The notes below the pieces were generated by a model. The model was given only the letters and a program-made list of their open reading frames with translations. It ran no database searches and was not told the DNA's origin. 64,000 bases of DNA, taken from the NCBI GenBank assembly GCA_031374935.1, contig JANMHB010000161.1, forward strand, positions 1 to 64,000, written 5' to 3'. Every line of letters starts with the position of its first letter. Position 1 is the stretch's first letter. Below, piece by piece: positions 51,145-60,950 of this stretch. This DNA is from JACMLX01 sp031374935. GTDB taxonomy: Bacteria > Gemmatimonadota > Gemmatimonadetes > Gemmatimonadales > Gemmatimonadaceae. The position numbers and the translations under genes are program-made.

Positions 51145-51534
51145 ATGACACTGCTCCTGAATCTCCTCTGGTTTGTGATCGGCGGTGGCTTCTTCGCTGG
51201 TCTCGGCTGGCTGGCGCTCGGGTGTGTGCTGGCGCTGACGGTCGTCGGGCTTCCGTTCGCTGTCGCGGCGTTCCGCATCGCGGGCTTTGCGGCGTGGCCG
51301 TTCGGCCGCACGCTGGTCGACGCGCGCGATCTCGGTGAGCGGCAGATCGTCGGCACCGAGCTGGCCAACGTGCTCTGGGTCATCTTCGCCGGCGTCTGGC
51401 TCTGGATTTCGCACGTGGTCGCCGGCATCGCGTACTGCGTGACCATCTTCGGCATCCCGTTCGGGTTTGCACACTTCCGGCTGGCCGCCGTGTCGTTCGC
51501 GCCGCTGGGAAAGCGGGTCGTCCCGGTGGGCTGA
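51145..51534 (+). CDS. YccF domain inner-membrane protein
   Basis: This 129-residue protein contains two copies of the YccF (DUF307) repeat: LLWFVIGGGFFAGLGWLALG with VVGLPFAVAAFRIAGFAAWP, and LWVIFAGVWLWISHVVAGIA with IFGIPFGFAHFRLAAVSFAP. Each repeat has two membrane helices, giving four. Function is unknown. ATG 51145 is favoured over GTG 51136 because AGGTG lies about 8 nt upstream of it. It stands alone between the vWA protein and the amidohydrolase. Confidence 0.88.
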   Translation: MTLLLNLLWFVIGGGFFAGLGWLALGCVLALTVVGLPFAVAAFRIAGFAAWPFGRTLVDARDLGERQIVGTELANVLWVIFAGVWLWISHVVAGIAYCVTIFGIPFGFAHFRLAAVSFAPLGKRVVPVG

Positions 51535-51606
51535 GCGCGCCTCGCTGAGAGCAGCAGAGCCAAGGCACCCCTCGACGCCACGGGGCGCGCGGTGTAAGTC
51601 AGCGCC

Positions 51607-53301
51607 ATGCACATTCGTCTCGTCATCGCCGCTGCCGCGCTGCTCACTGCCACCAGGGCGCCCGCCCAACGCCCAGCGCGCACACCTGCCGATCTGGTGG
51701 TGCTTCACGCCGCAATCTGGACCGTGGACCCCGCACACCCGCGGGCCCGAGCGCTGGCCGTCGCGGGTGACACGATTGTCGGTCTTGGCACCGACGCGGA
51801 AATGCAGCGCTTCATCGGGCGTCGCACACGGGTGATCGACGCGAAGGGCCGAACGCTCTTGCCCGGGTTCACCGACACGCACGTGCACTTCCTGATGGGT
51901 TCGCGCGCGCTGGCTCAGGTCGCACTCGGTGATGCGAATGACATGGCATCGCTGCGCACCATTCTCCGCACCTGGGCGGCGCGCAATCCCGGCAGCCCCT
52001 GGGTTGCAGGGCGCGGCTGGACCTATGGGATGATCGGCGGCGACGGCTTGCCGAACAAGCGTGATCTCGACGACATCTTTCCCGACCGTCCGGTGCAGCT
52101 CAGCGCCTACGATGGCCATACCAGCTGGGTGAACAGCAAGGCGCTCGCACTCGCCGGGATCACGCGCGACACGCCCGATCCGCCAAACGGTGCCATCGTG
52201 CGCGACGCATCCGGCGAGCCGACCGGCGCACTCAAGGAGCGCGCGTCCGCGCTGGTCGCGAAGCTCATTCCGCCGCCGACGCCGACAGAGAACCTCCGCG
52301 CACTCCAGATCGGGTTGCGGTATGCCAGCAGCGTTGGCGTCACCCGTGTCCACAGCGCGCATGGCGACTACGAACTGCTTCCGGTCCTCGATTCGCTGCG
52401 GGTCGCCGGTGTACTGCCGGTGCGATTCGATGTCGGCATCTTCGCCGATCCACCAGCGCTGCAACCGGCGTTCGTCGCGAAGCTCGACAGCGCACGCGAA
52501 CGCTATCGCGGCGAGTGGGTCTCCGCCGGTCTGGTGAAGTTGATGATCGACGGTGTGATCGAGTCGCATACGGCTGCGATGCTGGCGCCATACACCACCG
52601 ATACCTCCACCAGCGGCTCGCTGTTCTGGTCCGTCGATGCGTTCAACGATGCCGTACGCATACTCGATGCAAAGGAGTATCGACTGATGACGCACGCCAT
52701 CGGAGATCGTGGCGTGCGCACCGTGCTCGATGCGTACGCGCTGGCACGTGCGGCCAACGGGGCGCGTGATCGCATCAACCGGATCGAGCACATCGAGACC
52801 ATCGATACCGCCGATGTGCCGCGATTCGGGCGTGATGGCGTGATCGCCAGTATGCAGCCGTTGCACGCCTATCCTGAGAATGATGGCGAAGGCGTCTGGA
52901 CACGTGCGATTGGCGCCGAGCGCGCGGGCCATGCGTGGTTGTGGAAACAGATCGGTGATCGCGGCGGCCGCGTTGCGTTCGGCAGCGACTGGCCGGTGGT
53001 CACGCTCAATCCGTGGCGGGGTGTGCAGGTCGCGGTCACGCGGCAGACGCTGAGTGGCGAACCGGCCAGCGGCTTCGTCGGGTCCGAACGACTGGATGTC
53101 GCGACGGCGATCGCGACCTACACGATGGGTGGTGCGATCGCGGGCGGCCGCGCGGCGCGCGAGGGCTCCATCACACCGGGCAAGCTGGCGGATTTCATCC
53201 TCGTGGCGCTTGATCCGTTCCGGGCGTCGCCGGTGCAGCTGGACTCGATGCGTGTGGATCTGACGGTGGTCGGGGGCCGCGTGGTCTTCCGCAGGCGATA
53301 G
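51607..53301 (+). CDS. Secreted YtcJ-like amidohydrolase
   Basis: This 564-residue protein has a signal peptide (ending TRAPAQR) and a YtcJ-type amidohydrolase. Metal and catalytic residues are in GFTDTHVHFLMGSRA, MTHAIGDRGVRT and AFGSDWPVVTLNP, with the N-terminal and C-terminal beta sandwich (DLVVLHAAIWTVDP, then GKLADFILVALD). The family hydrolyses amide or ester bonds in N-substituted or cyclic compounds; the substrate is unknown. It is monocistronic and downstream of YccF. Confidence 0.92.
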   Translation: MHIRLVIAAAALLTATRAPAQRPARTPADLVVLHAAIWTVDPAHPRARALAVAGDTIVGLGTDAEMQRFIGRRTRVIDAKGRTLLPGFTDTHVHFLMGSRALAQVALGDANDMASLRTILRTWAARNPGSPWVAGRGWTYGMIGGDGLPNKRDLDDIFPDRPVQLSAYDGHTSWVNSKALALAGITRDTPDPPNGAIVRDASGEPTGALKERASALVAKLIPPPTPTENLRALQIGLRYASSVGVTRVHSAHGDYELLPVLDSLRVAGVLPVRFDVGIFADPPALQPAFVAKLDSARERYRGEWVSAGLVKLMIDGVIESHTAAMLAPYTTDTSTSGSLFWSVDAFNDAVRILDAKEYRLMTHAIGDRGVRTVLDAYALARAANGARDRINRIEHIETIDTADVPRFGRDGVIASMQPLHAYPENDGEGVWTRAIGAERAGHAWLWKQIGDRGGRVAFGSDWPVVTLNPWRGVQVAVTRQTLSGEPASGFVGSERLDVATAIATYTMGGAIAGGRAAREGSITPGKLADFILVALDPFRASPVQLDSMRVDLTVVGGRVVFRRR

Positions 53302-53488
53302 CCGCCAGTGGCTGACCGCACGATCGTCCTTGATCCGCAGGCAGTGGCCTGACGATTATTGCAGGAAAGGAGCAGCGTGAAGGGCACGCGCTTCAACGAA
53401 CGACGACGTCGATGTCAGTGATGTTGATGACGACGCCCTGTTGGAAGCCCGCCGTACTACGGGTTTCGCCGTAGCACGGACGTGCCGG

Positions 53489-53884
53489 TCAGCGGTCCGG
53501 TTTGGGGCCGGCGGCGGGAGCGGCCACCGCCACGCGCTTCAGGGTGAAGCTCTCCTGCACCTGGCTGGCGATGTCCACCTGACCCGTCATGTCGTCGCCG
53601 GCGCGCGTGGCCGTCACCGTCAGCGTGATCGGATTGCCACCATAGGCGATGGAGTAGGCGAACTTCACCGTATTGCCGATCACGCTGCCCTGCAGCGGAA
53701 CGTCACCGCTCTCACGTTTCACCGTGCCGGTGAGCTTCTCGCCGTCTTGCTTCAGTGCGACGCGAAACGTCCGCGCGCCACCAGGCGTGTTCATCGTGGC
53801 ATCCCAATCGCCCGTGACGGACTGCGCCGCAAGAGTGGTGACGGACACCACACTGAACGCAAGGGAGAGCAGCAGCTTTCTCAT
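53489..53884 (-). CDS. Small secreted lipocalin-like protein
   Basis: This 131-residue protein has a signal peptide (ending VTTLAAQS), then repeated beta strands (GDWDATMNTPGGARTFRVAL, GEKLTGTVKRESGDVPLQGS). The pattern resembles secreted lipocalin-like proteins frequent in Acidobacteria and Gemmatimonadota, whose function is unknown. No catalytic motif is visible. ATG 53884 starts the signal peptide; a longer frame upstream lacks one. Confidence 0.7.
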   Translation of the reverse strand: MRKLLLSLAFSVVSVTTLAAQSVTGDWDATMNTPGGARTFRVALKQDGEKLTGTVKRESGDVPLQGSVIGNTVKFAYSIAYGGNPITLTVTATRAGDDMTGQVDIASQVQESFTLKRVAVAAPAAGPKPDR

Positions 53885-54162
53885 GACACAGCTCCGGAAA
53901 GGATGTCGCACCGCAATCGGCGGCACGATTCGACGACGGCAGGCTTGCAAGCCGCGAGTCGATGTTGCAAAGATGGTCGACCTCGGTGACGCATCAAAGA
54001 TGCTCCACGCTACCCGCGCTCAGATCCGGCGAACTACGGACGGACGACGGATCAACGCCGGACGAACGTCGCCGGCCGGCGCCGGCGCCGGCAGCGGCCA
54101 CCAGCCGGTGCAGCCCGCATTTGGCAGCGGACCGTCAGCCACGTCCGCTGCCCGCTGCCTGA

Positions 54163-54906
54163 CTATGACCCATCCAGCGCGTCGCGGAGCAACTGCAATT
54201 CATCGCGCGAGATGGCGCCGTTACGCCGACACGAGGCATGCAGATGCGGCGAGACCGTGAGGAACGCTGCGGCATTGGATGCACGGACACCACCGCCGGG
54301 CACGACTTCCACCGGCGTCCTGCCGGCCTTCACCGCCGCATCGACGGCGTTCTGCACGTCGTCGCCCAGCACTGCCAAACGCTGCGCGAGTGTGAGCACT
54401 GATTGATCCCAGCCCAGCACTCCCGCCGTGACCACCCGGGTCATCCCAAGTGCGGTGATGTCATCCATGCCGCGGCGGCGATCGGTGAGCAGGTCGAACG
54501 TTCGCAGGAACGCGACGATCATGCCGTGCCCGAGTGCTACATCTCGCATGCGCGCGCAGGCCTCCATGTCGACATGACCGTCGGCCGTGAGCAAGCCGAT
54601 CGCGACGGAATCGGCGCCCGCCTTGCCGCTGGCGTCGATCTCGCGCAGGCAGTCCTCGAGAATGCGCGGTGTGGTCGTAAACGCAGCGACGTCGAGTTTC
54701 GCACTGTTGTTCGCGCTGCGCGGCCGAATCATGCTGACGATCTGCGTCCGCGCCGGATCGATGCGCGCCTTCACCTCACGAATCAGCGTCATCGTCGGCG
54801 TCCACCCCTCCGTCAGGAGGTCATCGCAGAGCTCGAGACGGTCGGCGAACGGGGCCGCGAGAATCGCAGACTCGAGGGAGTCGAGGGGAACTTCGAGAAT
54901 CGGCAC
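54163..54906 (-). CDS. cutC: CutC family copper homeostasis protein
   Basis: The protein of about 247 residues matches CutC: LEVPLDSLESA, then ADRLELCDDLLTEGWTPTMT, the block IVSMIRPRSANN, the barrel strand DSVAIGLLTADGHVD, MTRVVTAGVLGWDQSVLTLA and the C-terminal VVPGGGVRASNAA. CutC is a TIM-barrel protein linked to copper tolerance, but its biochemical activity is unclear. The frame is open to 55092 without a family match; I chose GTG 54906 just before the first conserved strand. No ribosome site is evident, so the start is uncertain. Confidence 0.8.
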   Translation of the reverse strand: MPILEVPLDSLESAILAAPFADRLELCDDLLTEGWTPTMTLIREVKARIDPARTQIVSMIRPRSANNSAKLDVAAFTTTPRILEDCLREIDASGKAGADSVAIGLLTADGHVDMEACARMRDVALGHGMIVAFLRTFDLLTDRRRGMDDITALGMTRVVTAGVLGWDQSVLTLAQRLAVLGDDVQNAVDAAVKAGRTPVEVVPGGGVRASNAAAFLTVSPHLHASCRRNGAISRDELQLLRDALDGS

Positions 54907-55139
54907 GTCGGGCAGTGTTCGAAGTGGTGACGGCAACGACGCTGACGCTGGTCGTCGCGGAGCCTGTGAGCAGCGCCGCCGCCGGTTCACCGGGCTGCCG
55001 CTGTCCGAGACGAAAGATAGCCAGCGCGCGACGGGCACCGGATGGCGCAGCGTGAACGCCAGCCGTTTTCCCTCGGCACGACCGATGTTCATCGCGCCGG
55101 GCGGCAGTTTTGCCCGGACGAGTGCGGTCTTGTCGCGGG

Positions 55140-55532
55140 GTGGCAGCCGATCGCCTCGCGACCCGCGTGTACGACGAGCTGCACGTGATCGCCTTCGCGG
55201 CCCTGCGTCGGGAGGACGATGGACACCCTTTTCGTTGAGCCGAGCTCATGTATGGAGCCGGCTCGCGCCTGCTCGGTCAGGACCGCGTCGCGTTGCAGAA
55301 CCGGCTCCATTGCTTCGGGATCGCGGCACACGCGATGCGCTCACTGCCCGTCGACCACGCCCGCCTTGCCGCGGAGCACCCGCGGCAGCTCCGGATCATC
55401 GAACTCCGCTACGTCTCCGGCCTGTGTGTGGAGGAGACGGCCGAGACGCAGGGCGACTCCATCGCCACCGTCGAGCGCGACTGGACGGTGGTGCGGCCGT
55501 TCCTGCGGCGAGCCTTGGGCGACCGCGGATGA
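55140..55532 (+). pseudogene. Degenerate ECF sigma factor gene
   Basis: The plus frame reads as an ECF sigma factor of the Acidobacteria/Gemmatimonadota type. Region 2 begins DRLATRVYDELHVIAFAALR and continues to DDGHPFR, where an in-frame TGA (55236-55238) interrupts it. It resumes as LLGQDRVALQNRLHCFGIAA and AMRSLPVDHARLAAEHPRQL, then region 4 as IIELRYVSGLCVEETAETQG and SIATVERDW. Between the DHAR block and region 4 about 30 residues are missing compared with the family. The stop codon and deletion make it a pseudogene; the 3' half could be expressed from ATG 55248 but would lack most of region 2. Confidence 0.75.
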
Positions 55533-55686
55533 GGCATCGGTAGCGTCGCAATCGAGGCGTGCGAAGCAGCGGCCAGCGCCTGCATTGCGTAGATCGGGAT
55601 CGGTGAGCACTCGTCGCCTGCATTCCCACACGCGGGGATCGGGACAGATTCAGCTCACCTTCCCACTCTCCTTCGTTCAGGACCCC

Positions 55687-57000
55687 ATGCGCCGACTTCC
55701 CGCGTTCGCCCTCGCCGCCCTGCTGACCGGATGTGCCCACGCTGGCCCGGCCATTCGGGAAGCCGACGCCGCCATGATCGCCAGTGCCCGCGGCATTCAC
55801 GAACGCGTGATGACGATCGACACCCATGTCGACATCAACCCGGCCAACTTCCGCAGCGACACGCTGAACTACGCGGCGAAACTTCCGCGCACGCAGGTCG
55901 ACCTCACCAAGATGGAGGAGGGTGGTCTCGACGCCGCCTTCCTCATCGTCTACGTCGGCCAGACACCGGAGCTGGACAACGCGGCCTTCGCCCGTGCCAA
56001 CGCCGAGGCGATGACCAAGTTCGCCGCCGTGCATCGGCTGGCCGAGGAGATCGCGCCGAAGCGTGTCGGCCTGGCGACCACTGCGGCTGAAGCACGCGCC
56101 ATCTACGCCAGCGGGCGCAAGGTGGTGTTCATCGGCATCGAGAACGGCTTCCCCGTAGGCGCCGACATCACCAACGTGAAGAAGTTCTATGAGATGGGCG
56201 GCCGGTACATGTCGCTGGCACACAACGGACACAGCCAGCTCTCCGACTCGAATACCGGTGAGCGCGATGGCGTCTGGCGCTGGAACGGTCTGTCCCCACT
56301 GGGCCGGCAGGTCATCACCGAAATGAACCGCCTTGGCATCATGATCGATGTGTCGCATCCATCGAAGGTGTCCATGATGCAGACCATCGAGCTGACGAAG
56401 GCGCCGATCATCGCGTCGCACTCCGGAGTGCGCGCCATCTGCAATCACAGCCGCAACATGGACGACGAGCAGATCCGGGCCATGGGAAAGAACGGCGGGG
56501 TGATCCAGCTCGTCGCGTTCAACGGCTACGTCAAGTGCGACCCGGCGAAGGATGCGGAGCGGAACAGGATTCGCGCTGACGCACTGGCAGCGCTGCGAAC
56601 CGAGTTTGGCATCACGGCCACCGCGCAGGCCGACGTGCGCACGCAGATCGACGCGCTGCCCACGGAGCGGAAGAATGCCTACCTCGCGAAACAGGAGGAA
56701 ATCATCTCACGCCGGACCCTCGGCGATACGCCGGCCACCGTCCGCGACTACGTCGATCACATCGACTACGTGGTGAAGATGATCGGCATCGACCATGTCG
56801 GTATCTCGTCGGACTTCGATGGCGGTGGCGGGGTCGATGGCTGGCGGAACGCGACCGAGACCTTCAACGTGACGCTCGAACTGGTGCGCCGCGGCTACAC
56901 CGAAGAACAGATAGGGAAGATCTGGGGTGGTAACCTGTTGCGCGTCATGGAAGCGGTGGAGCGCGTGGCAGCGACGAGCGCGCAGACCATGCGTCAGTAA
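55687..57000 (+). CDS. Secreted M19 membrane-dipeptidase-like protein
   Basis: This 437-residue protein has a lipobox (LLTGC, Cys16) and the renal-dipeptidase fold. Metal ligands are in MTIDTHVDINP, the bridging Glu in VFIGIENGFPVG, and His residues in IDVSHPSK and IIASHSGVRAICNHSRNMDD; the last Asp is in DHVGISSDFDGGG. The family cleaves dipeptides with a free amino group, including D-amino acid dipeptides. It is anchored outside the cytoplasm by its lipid. ATG 55687 starts the signal; the open frame upstream belongs to the sigma pseudogene region. An FG-GAP gene follows after 33 nt and may be co-transcribed. Confidence 0.93.
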   Translation: MRRLPAFALAALLTGCAHAGPAIREADAAMIASARGIHERVMTIDTHVDINPANFRSDTLNYAAKLPRTQVDLTKMEEGGLDAAFLIVYVGQTPELDNAAFARANAEAMTKFAAVHRLAEEIAPKRVGLATTAAEARAIYASGRKVVFIGIENGFPVGADITNVKKFYEMGGRYMSLAHNGHSQLSDSNTGERDGVWRWNGLSPLGRQVITEMNRLGIMIDVSHPSKVSMMQTIELTKAPIIASHSGVRAICNHSRNMDDEQIRAMGKNGGVIQLVAFNGYVKCDPAKDAERNRIRADALAALRTEFGITATAQADVRTQIDALPTERKNAYLAKQEEIISRRTLGDTPATVRDYVDHIDYVVKMIGIDHVGISSDFDGGGGVDGWRNATETFNVTLELVRRGYTEEQIGKIWGGNLLRVMEAVERVAATSAQTMRQ

Positions 57001-57033
57001 CCCATCGGCGTTCGTTTCCTCACATCGAGCCTT

Positions 57034-58506
57034 ATGTCACTGCGCCTCGCCGTCCTCGGGCCGTTGCTGTTCGTTCCCTCTGCGCTGAACTTGGTACCAC
57101 CGGTGTTCACGCCGCTCCAGCGTGACGTCCTCGGCCTCGGAACGAGTTTCACCAACGCCGTTGCTGATTACGACAACGACGGTGATCTCGACCTGTACGT
57201 TGGTTTCGGCGGGGCGCCCAATCGGTTGTACCGCAATGACGGGGGAATCCTGACCGACGTCGGCGCGGCAGCCGGCGTTGCCACCGCCCGCGCAACGCGC
57301 TCGGCGGCGTGGGCGGACTTCGACGGCGACGGCGACGCCGATCTGCTGGTGGGTTATGCGCCCGGACCGGAGTCGGTGCTGGCGCTGTTCCGGAACGAGG
57401 GCGGGCGTTTCAGCGACGTCACCGCGGCCGCGGGCGTCGCCGTGCCGACCGGCGGCGTACGCCAGTTCAGCTTCGTCGATGTTGACGGCGATGGCGATCT
57501 CGATCTGTTCGTGGCGTTCCGCGATCGCGCGAACATGATGTTCCGCAACACGCAGGGCGTGTTCGCCGAGGTGGCGGCCAGCATGGGACTTGCCGATACG
57601 CGGAAGAGTGTCGGCGCGCTGTTCGTCGACGCCGACGAGGATGGCGATCTCGATCTGGTCGTCGCCAATCAGGACGGCGATGCGAATGCCCTGTTCCGAA
57701 ACGATGGCGGGCGCTTCACGGATGTGGCCGACGCGATGGGTGCCGCGTGGGGCGGTCGCGCACCGAAGCTGGCGACGAATGGCACCGTTCGACCGTGTGC
57801 GGCCGATGCCAACGGTGATGGACGGTTCGATCTGTTCTTCGCCAACTATGGGCCGAATGGGCTCTACCTGAAGCGCGACAGTGTCTTCGTGGATGCGTCC
57901 GCCGCCTGGGGAGTGAACGTGGACGGTCGGTACGATGCCTGCGCCTTCGCCGACTTCGATCACGACGGGGCGCTGGATCTGTACGTGAACGGCACCGTCA
58001 CCGGTGGCATCAGTTACCCGGACTATCTCTACCGGAATGCCGGTACCGGTTTCCTCGACGTCACGCCCGAGAATGTCCGTATCCTCGAGGCGGATCACGG
58101 CGTGCTCTGGTTCGACATCGATCGCGACGGCGATCTCGATCTGGCGCTGACCGGTGCGCAACCGGCCGGCATGCATCTCGTGATGCGGAATGATCTCGAC
58201 GCCACCGCGGCGCGCCGTTCGTTGCAGGTGCGCGTCGTCGACGCAAAAGGCCGCGCTACCCGCGCCGGCGCCGAAGTGCGACTGTACGCCGCCGGCACGC
58301 GGACGCTGCTCGGCGCACGGCTGGTGGACACCGGCTCCGGCTATAACTCGCAGAACGAAATGCCGGTACACTTCGGCCTGGCCACGATGCAGAAGGTGGA
58401 CGTCGAGGTCACCTGGCCGGCGCGTGGCAAACGCTGGATCATGCGCTCACGCAACGTGACGCCGGAGCGGTTTGCCGGCACGTCGCTGGTGGTGAGGGTT
58501 CCGTGA
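57034..58506 (+). CDS. FG-GAP/ASPIC (CRTAC1-like) repeat protein
   Basis: This 490-residue protein has a signal peptide (ending VPSALNL) and seven calcium-binding FG-GAP/VCBS repeats, each with a D-x-D-x-D-G-x-x-D loop, for example DYDNDGDLDLY, DVDGDGDLDLF and DIDRDGDLDLA. The C-terminal ASPIC/UnbV domain (ATRAGAEVRLYAAGT, then GYNSQNEMPVHFGLA) confirms the CRTAC1 group. It is likely an extracellular seven-bladed propeller. The stop overlaps the start of the CehA/McbA gene (GTGA), so they are translationally coupled. Confidence 0.92.
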   Translation: MSLRLAVLGPLLFVPSALNLVPPVFTPLQRDVLGLGTSFTNAVADYDNDGDLDLYVGFGGAPNRLYRNDGGILTDVGAAAGVATARATRSAAWADFDGDGDADLLVGYAPGPESVLALFRNEGGRFSDVTAAAGVAVPTGGVRQFSFVDVDGDGDLDLFVAFRDRANMMFRNTQGVFAEVAASMGLADTRKSVGALFVDADEDGDLDLVVANQDGDANALFRNDGGRFTDVADAMGAAWGGRAPKLATNGTVRPCAADANGDGRFDLFFANYGPNGLYLKRDSVFVDASAAWGVNVDGRYDACAFADFDHDGALDLYVNGTVTGGISYPDYLYRNAGTGFLDVTPENVRILEADHGVLWFDIDRDGDLDLALTGAQPAGMHLVMRNDLDATAARRSLQVRVVDAKGRATRAGAEVRLYAAGTRTLLGARLVDTGSGYNSQNEMPVHFGLATMQKVDVEVTWPARGKRWIMRSRNVTPERFAGTSLVVRVP

Positions 58507-60950
58507 AGGCATCGACACTGCTGTGTGCTGCGATGGCCGCGTCCTCGCTGGCTGGCGCGCAATGGACGAACCGCTATCCGCGACTCGCCGGCTACGGCCA
58601 TCAGATCTATCTCGAAGGGTATGAGCTGCCACTGCTGACCACCGGTCCAATCGATCCGGCCGAGTCGCCCGATGGCAAACGGCTGGTGTTCGCGTCGCGC
58701 GGGTGGCTGTGGTTGTTCGATCCGGCAACCGGTGTTGCAACGCGACTCACGAAGGGTGCACAGGTGGATTCGCGTCCCGCCTGGAGCCCGGATGGCCGGA
58801 GCATCGCCTGCGTTCGCGACGACGGCAGCATGCTCTCGATCGTGCTGATTGATGTCGCCACCGGGAACGAGACTCCGATCGTGTCGGACAAGGCGATTGT
58901 CCTCGACCCCGCCTTTGCGCCTGATGGGAAGTCGCTCTGGTACAGTTCCGGGATCGGTGGTGACCTCGATCTGTGGCGCATTGATCTGTCCACACGGGCC
59001 ACCACGCGCGTGACGAGCACTGTTGGCACTGGCGAATTGCAGCCGATGCCCACGCCTGACGGACTGGCGGTCATCTATCTCGCCAAGACGCGAGGGGGCG
59101 CTGATCAGGTCAGGCGTCGCGTGATCGCCAGCGGTGAAGAGCGACAGCTCGCTGCCGGGAGCATTCTGTCGATGATGCGCGGCGCCGTCAGCCCCGATGG
59201 TCGTCTGCTCGCACTGACCTGGCCATCACAGGAAGGGTACGAGATCCGACTTGCGGGGACGGAACAACCGGGGGCCGTCGTCCAGATCGTGCGCGACCCG
59301 CGCACCGTGCCGCTGACACCATCGTTCAGCCGCGACGGGCAGACCATCTGGTTCTCACATGCCGATGCGCAGCAGCGGATGCAACTGGCGCGCGTGCCGG
59401 CGCATGGCGGCGCAGTGCGCGACGTGTCGGTGCGGCAGTGGCAGTGGGGCACTGCCACCGCGCGGCTCCGCGTGATCACCCGACTCGCCGGTGGCCGCAC
59501 ACCCGTGGGCGCGCGTGTTGCGATGGTGGCGGGTGATGGGCATCCGATCGTCCCGGACAGCGGCCAGACGCGCTTCGACGGACAGAACGGCATCGCCTTC
59601 TTCTACAGTTCCGGTGTTGCCGAGGTCACGGTTCCGGCCGGCGACGTCGACGTCGCAGCCGTGCAGGGGCTTGCCACACCACGCGCGACGGAACGCGTGC
59701 GCCTGGCACCAGGTGAAACGCGGACGGTCACCATCACGCTGGCGCCGGTGTGGAACGCGCGGGCCAACGGTTGGCTGAGTGGGGAGCATCACTTCCACCT
59801 CAACTACGGCGGTCCGTACCGCCTCCAGCCCGACGCACTGCTGCAGATGGGCAGGGCGGAAGATCTCGATGTCCTGACGCCGATGCTTGCCAATCACGCG
59901 CAACGCTTCGAGGATCAGCCACTGTTCGCGTATCGTCACACCTCCTCGAAGCCGTGGATCACCTGGGCGCAGGAAGTGCGTGCCCATTTCTTCGGCCACG
60001 TTGGGCTGATCAACAGCCGCGGCCTGTTCTGGCCGTGGATCTGGGGGCCGGGCTATGACGTGTTCGCGCGCGACGATCGCCCCAACGCTGACGCACTCGA
60101 CTTCGCGGCCGCGCAGGGTGGCATCAACACCTACGTGCATCCAGTGAGCGGTGCCACACCGTTCGGCTCACCGGCCGGGCTGCGCTCGATTCCCCTCGGC
60201 TTCGTGGCCGATGCGGTGCAGGGTCGCATCAACGCCATCGAACTCGCGTGCCTGTGGAGCGACGAGCGCGGCACGACGGAGCTGTGGTATCGCGTGCTCA
60301 ATGTCGGTGTGCCGATGGTGCTGACGGCGGGCACGGATGCGATGAACAATCTCTATCGCACCATGGCGATCGGCACCACGCGGGTCTACGCGCAGCCGGA
60401 GCGAGCATCGGAGCTGGGGAGCTATTTCGCCGCGCTGAAGGCCGGGCGCAGCTTCGTGTCCACAGGGCCGATGCTCGAGTTCCTCGTCGGACGTGCCGGG
60501 CCAGGGCAAGTCGTGCCGCGTGGCAACGTGGCCCAGACGTGGACCCTGAGCGTCCACTCCGCGGTCCCGGTCGATACGGTCGAAATCGTGGTCAACGGCA
60601 CCGTCGTCGAGCGGCGCGCCGGATTCGTGGCGCCGGGATCGAAATCGTATTCGGGCACCGTGCAGTTGCCTGTTGGCGGATGGATTGCAGCTCGTGTGTC
60701 CGGCCCGCCCACGCGCGCCTGGCCGGCGATGGACTCGTACGCCTTTGCGCATACGGCACCGGTATGGATCGAACGCATCGCGAGCACCGAACCGGCGGCG
60801 AAGCTGGCGGCAACGCGTGATCTGCTCCGCGCCCTCGACGTGGCGGATGAGGCGCTCGCGATCGGGTATGCGAACGCCGACCACCCGCGACTCCTCGCCC
60901 ACTTCGCGGCGGCGCGACGGCGGCTGGAACTCCCGGCGCCGACGCCGTAG
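58503..60950 (+). CDS. WD40-like propeller fused to a CehA/McbA family hydrolase
   Basis: This 815-residue secreted protein (signal ending SSLAGAQ) starts at GTG 58503, overlapping the stop of the FG-GAP gene. Residues 45-320 are TolB-type beta-propeller repeats (SPDGKRLVFASRGWLWLFD, AWSPDGRSIACVRDDGS). A linker leads to a CehA/McbA (PHP-like) metallohydrolase domain (about 425-700): GEHHFHLNYGG has the HxH, and YVHPVSG and LTAGTDAMN supply further ligands. CehA and McbA hydrolyse carbamate and related esters or amides; here the substrate is unknown. The coupling suggests the propeller protein and hydrolase form a complex. Confidence 0.88.
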   Translation: MKASTLLCAAMAASSLAGAQWTNRYPRLAGYGHQIYLEGYELPLLTTGPIDPAESPDGKRLVFASRGWLWLFDPATGVATRLTKGAQVDSRPAWSPDGRSIACVRDDGSMLSIVLIDVATGNETPIVSDKAIVLDPAFAPDGKSLWYSSGIGGDLDLWRIDLSTRATTRVTSTVGTGELQPMPTPDGLAVIYLAKTRGGADQVRRRVIASGEERQLAAGSILSMMRGAVSPDGRLLALTWPSQEGYEIRLAGTEQPGAVVQIVRDPRTVPLTPSFSRDGQTIWFSHADAQQRMQLARVPAHGGAVRDVSVRQWQWGTATARLRVITRLAGGRTPVGARVAMVAGDGHPIVPDSGQTRFDGQNGIAFFYSSGVAEVTVPAGDVDVAAVQGLATPRATERVRLAPGETRTVTITLAPVWNARANGWLSGEHHFHLNYGGPYRLQPDALLQMGRAEDLDVLTPMLANHAQRFEDQPLFAYRHTSSKPWITWAQEVRAHFFGHVGLINSRGLFWPWIWGPGYDVFARDDRPNADALDFAAAQGGINTYVHPVSGATPFGSPAGLRSIPLGFVADAVQGRINAIELACLWSDERGTTELWYRVLNVGVPMVLTAGTDAMNNLYRTMAIGTTRVYAQPERASELGSYFAALKAGRSFVSTGPMLEFLVGRAGPGQVVPRGNVAQTWTLSVHSAVPVDTVEIVVNGTVVERRAGFVAPGSKSYSGTVQLPVGGWIAARVSGPPTRAWPAMDSYAFAHTAPVWIERIASTEPAAKLAATRDLLRALDVADEALAIGYANADHPRLLAHFAAARRRLELPAPTP

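Noticed and set aside
54070..54105. GC-palindromic run (GCCGGCCGGCGCCGGCGCCGGC-like) downstream of the cutC gene
   Set aside because: A simple GC repeat without a U-run; common in GC-rich genomes, no terminator or binding-site logic.
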